Shown here: piece after piece, positions 20,181 to 21,291 of the stretch
How positions within the stretch are numbered: the stretch's first letter is position 1
How the letters are laid out: each line of letters begins with the position of its first letter
From: Intoshia linei
Lineage: Eukaryota; Orthonectida; Rhopaluridae
Direction: 5' to 3'
Length of the DNA stretch: 21,291 bases
Assembly: GCA_001642005.1 (NCBI GenBank)
Contig: LWCA01000655.1
Span: 1-21,291, forward strand
Notes under the pieces: model-generated
Seen by the model: the letters and a program-made list of their open reading frames with translations, nothing else
Told to the model about the DNA's origin: nothing
The model's database searches: none
Translations under genes and position numbers: made by a program

Positions 20181-21291
20181 AATTAAAACGGAACTTTATT
20201 TTAACGGAAATCGGCGTTTGAGCTTTTAAACGTGGTACCGCCTTTATAATACTGTTCTCCACGTTTATTTATACAGTTTATTTTTTTAAATTTGTTTCTA
20301 GCTCAATTTTTTTGGATTTTATTAACGATTTAATTTCTCGAATTCTGGTTATTTACAGTATAATAAATTCATTCAAATACAAAACATTCACGATCTTGTT
20401 AATCATGTTTGCATTGAATAAAGTCATGTTTGCAATGAATATTGTCAATACAGAGATTCCATAATATACCAAAATTTATTAGATTTTTTTTGTTAAAATA
20501 ACTTTTAAGTCATTTTAAAGAAGCAATAGTTAAATTAATCTTTCACAATATATTCGGAAAATTTTTTTTCAAGATAAAATTCTTAATTGGACATTTTTCG
20601 ATAATTATATTTAAATTTTATTCAATGCATATATGAATTTGCATATAATTTAGCAGATATGATCATTTATAAGAGTAATTTCATGACAGATTTTGAAGGG
20701 AAATTTGAATATTATATCTGTTACCAAATTATTGTGAGGGTTGCCAATATAATTTTAATTTACATATTCCAATTGTTTCGTTATTATAATATTTTTTTCG
20801 TAATTCCATCTTATTTAAATAAACTATTCCCTATTTTATATTATAATTAAAAATAGAACCGCTTCGAAAACTGAGACCATTAAATGCTGTGTCAACCGTT
20901 TAAATTTATCATAAAATTTTAAAGGATAGAACCATTTTGATAAACCCTTTGTGAAGAAGTTTCGTTGTACCAATTTATAGAAAAATATTTTGTTATACAC
21001 AAACTAAGTTTAAAATTATATGTCGAATCGCACATAAAAAACGTCCACTTTGACAAATATTTTGGATAAAAGCTCATATGGTCATTGGTTATGTATTAAT
21101 TTATGGTTATGTATGGTTTTGGCATGGAATGAAAGTGAATCCAAATTATAAAGATAGAAATATAATAAATAATTTTATTTAAAAATTAATAAAAAAATCG
21201 AAATTAGTTTATTTTCAATTAAAATGATTAAGATTAAGAACAATTAAGATTATATTTCAATTAAATCATATTGGTAGTGTAATCTGTCCAA
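20181..21291. other. No recognised gene to the right edge
   Basis: Three short plus-strand frames are open but not recognised: about 20659-20850 (63 codons, hydrophobic, no family match), about 20950-21065 (holding SLYQFIEKYFVIHKL), and 21078-21182 (34 codons from ATG, with GYVWFWHGMKVNPNY). None has a convincing splice context or homology that I can state. Direct CATGTTTGCA-TGAATA words near 20405 and 20425 form a minor duplication. Confidence 0.35.

Noticed and set aside
1-21291. tRNA, rRNA, CRISPR array or bacterial-type operon signals.
   Set aside because: None were seen by eye on either strand; the genes are intron-split and eukaryotic.

Overview
This is a strongly AT-rich animal nuclear sequence, not a bacterial one. 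Three intron-split protein genes can be assembled exon by exon from conserved motifs, GT..AG borders and consistent splice phase. All three are typically metazoan: a ferrochelatase with an animal-type [2Fe-2S] cluster, a ciliary central-apparatus protein with a C1a-32 (CLAMP) domain, and an ADAM10-type transmembrane metalloprotease. The standard genetic code fits; TGA and TAA are used as stops. Many introns are tiny (37, 37, 38, 38, 47, 55 and 58 bp) beside a few of 0.3-1.8 kb filled with transposon debris. That mix suits a small-intron, AT-rich invertebrate such as a flatworm or mesozoan-like lineage, but the species cannot be named from this window.

Layout. Positions 1-1746 hold nested DNA-transposon debris: ends of several hAT elements, a hAT transposase remnant on the minus strand, and a mariner transposase fragment inside a larger element with inverted ends. 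This debris probably lies in an upstream intron of ferrochelatase, whose first coding exon(s) are off the left edge. Ferrochelatase (+) runs 1747-4040, and two of its introns carry MITEs. The CFAP119-like gene (+) starts only 139 bp later and runs 4180-6693. From 6694 to 10282 there is no recognisable gene, only repeats and one 322-bp element with inverted ends.

The minus strand from about 18.1 kb down to 10.28 kb is one ADAM10-like gene. It has a divergent prodomain, a possible furin site, a metalloprotease with an intact zinc motif split by a 37-bp intron, a disintegrin domain, a short Cys-rich part, a membrane helix and a short tail. Three of its introns contain fragments of one dispersed repeat family, called R1 here. 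From 18.13 to 21.29 kb there are more repeats (R1, a perfect 47-bp tandem duplication, a small hairpin element) and no gene I can name.

The three genes do not form a pathway: heme synthesis in mitochondria, ciliary motility, and cell-surface shedding. No exotic new system was found. The points most worth checking are the mini-intron architecture, the altered residue in the ADAM10 zinc motif, the R1 family, and two elements with clear target-site duplications.
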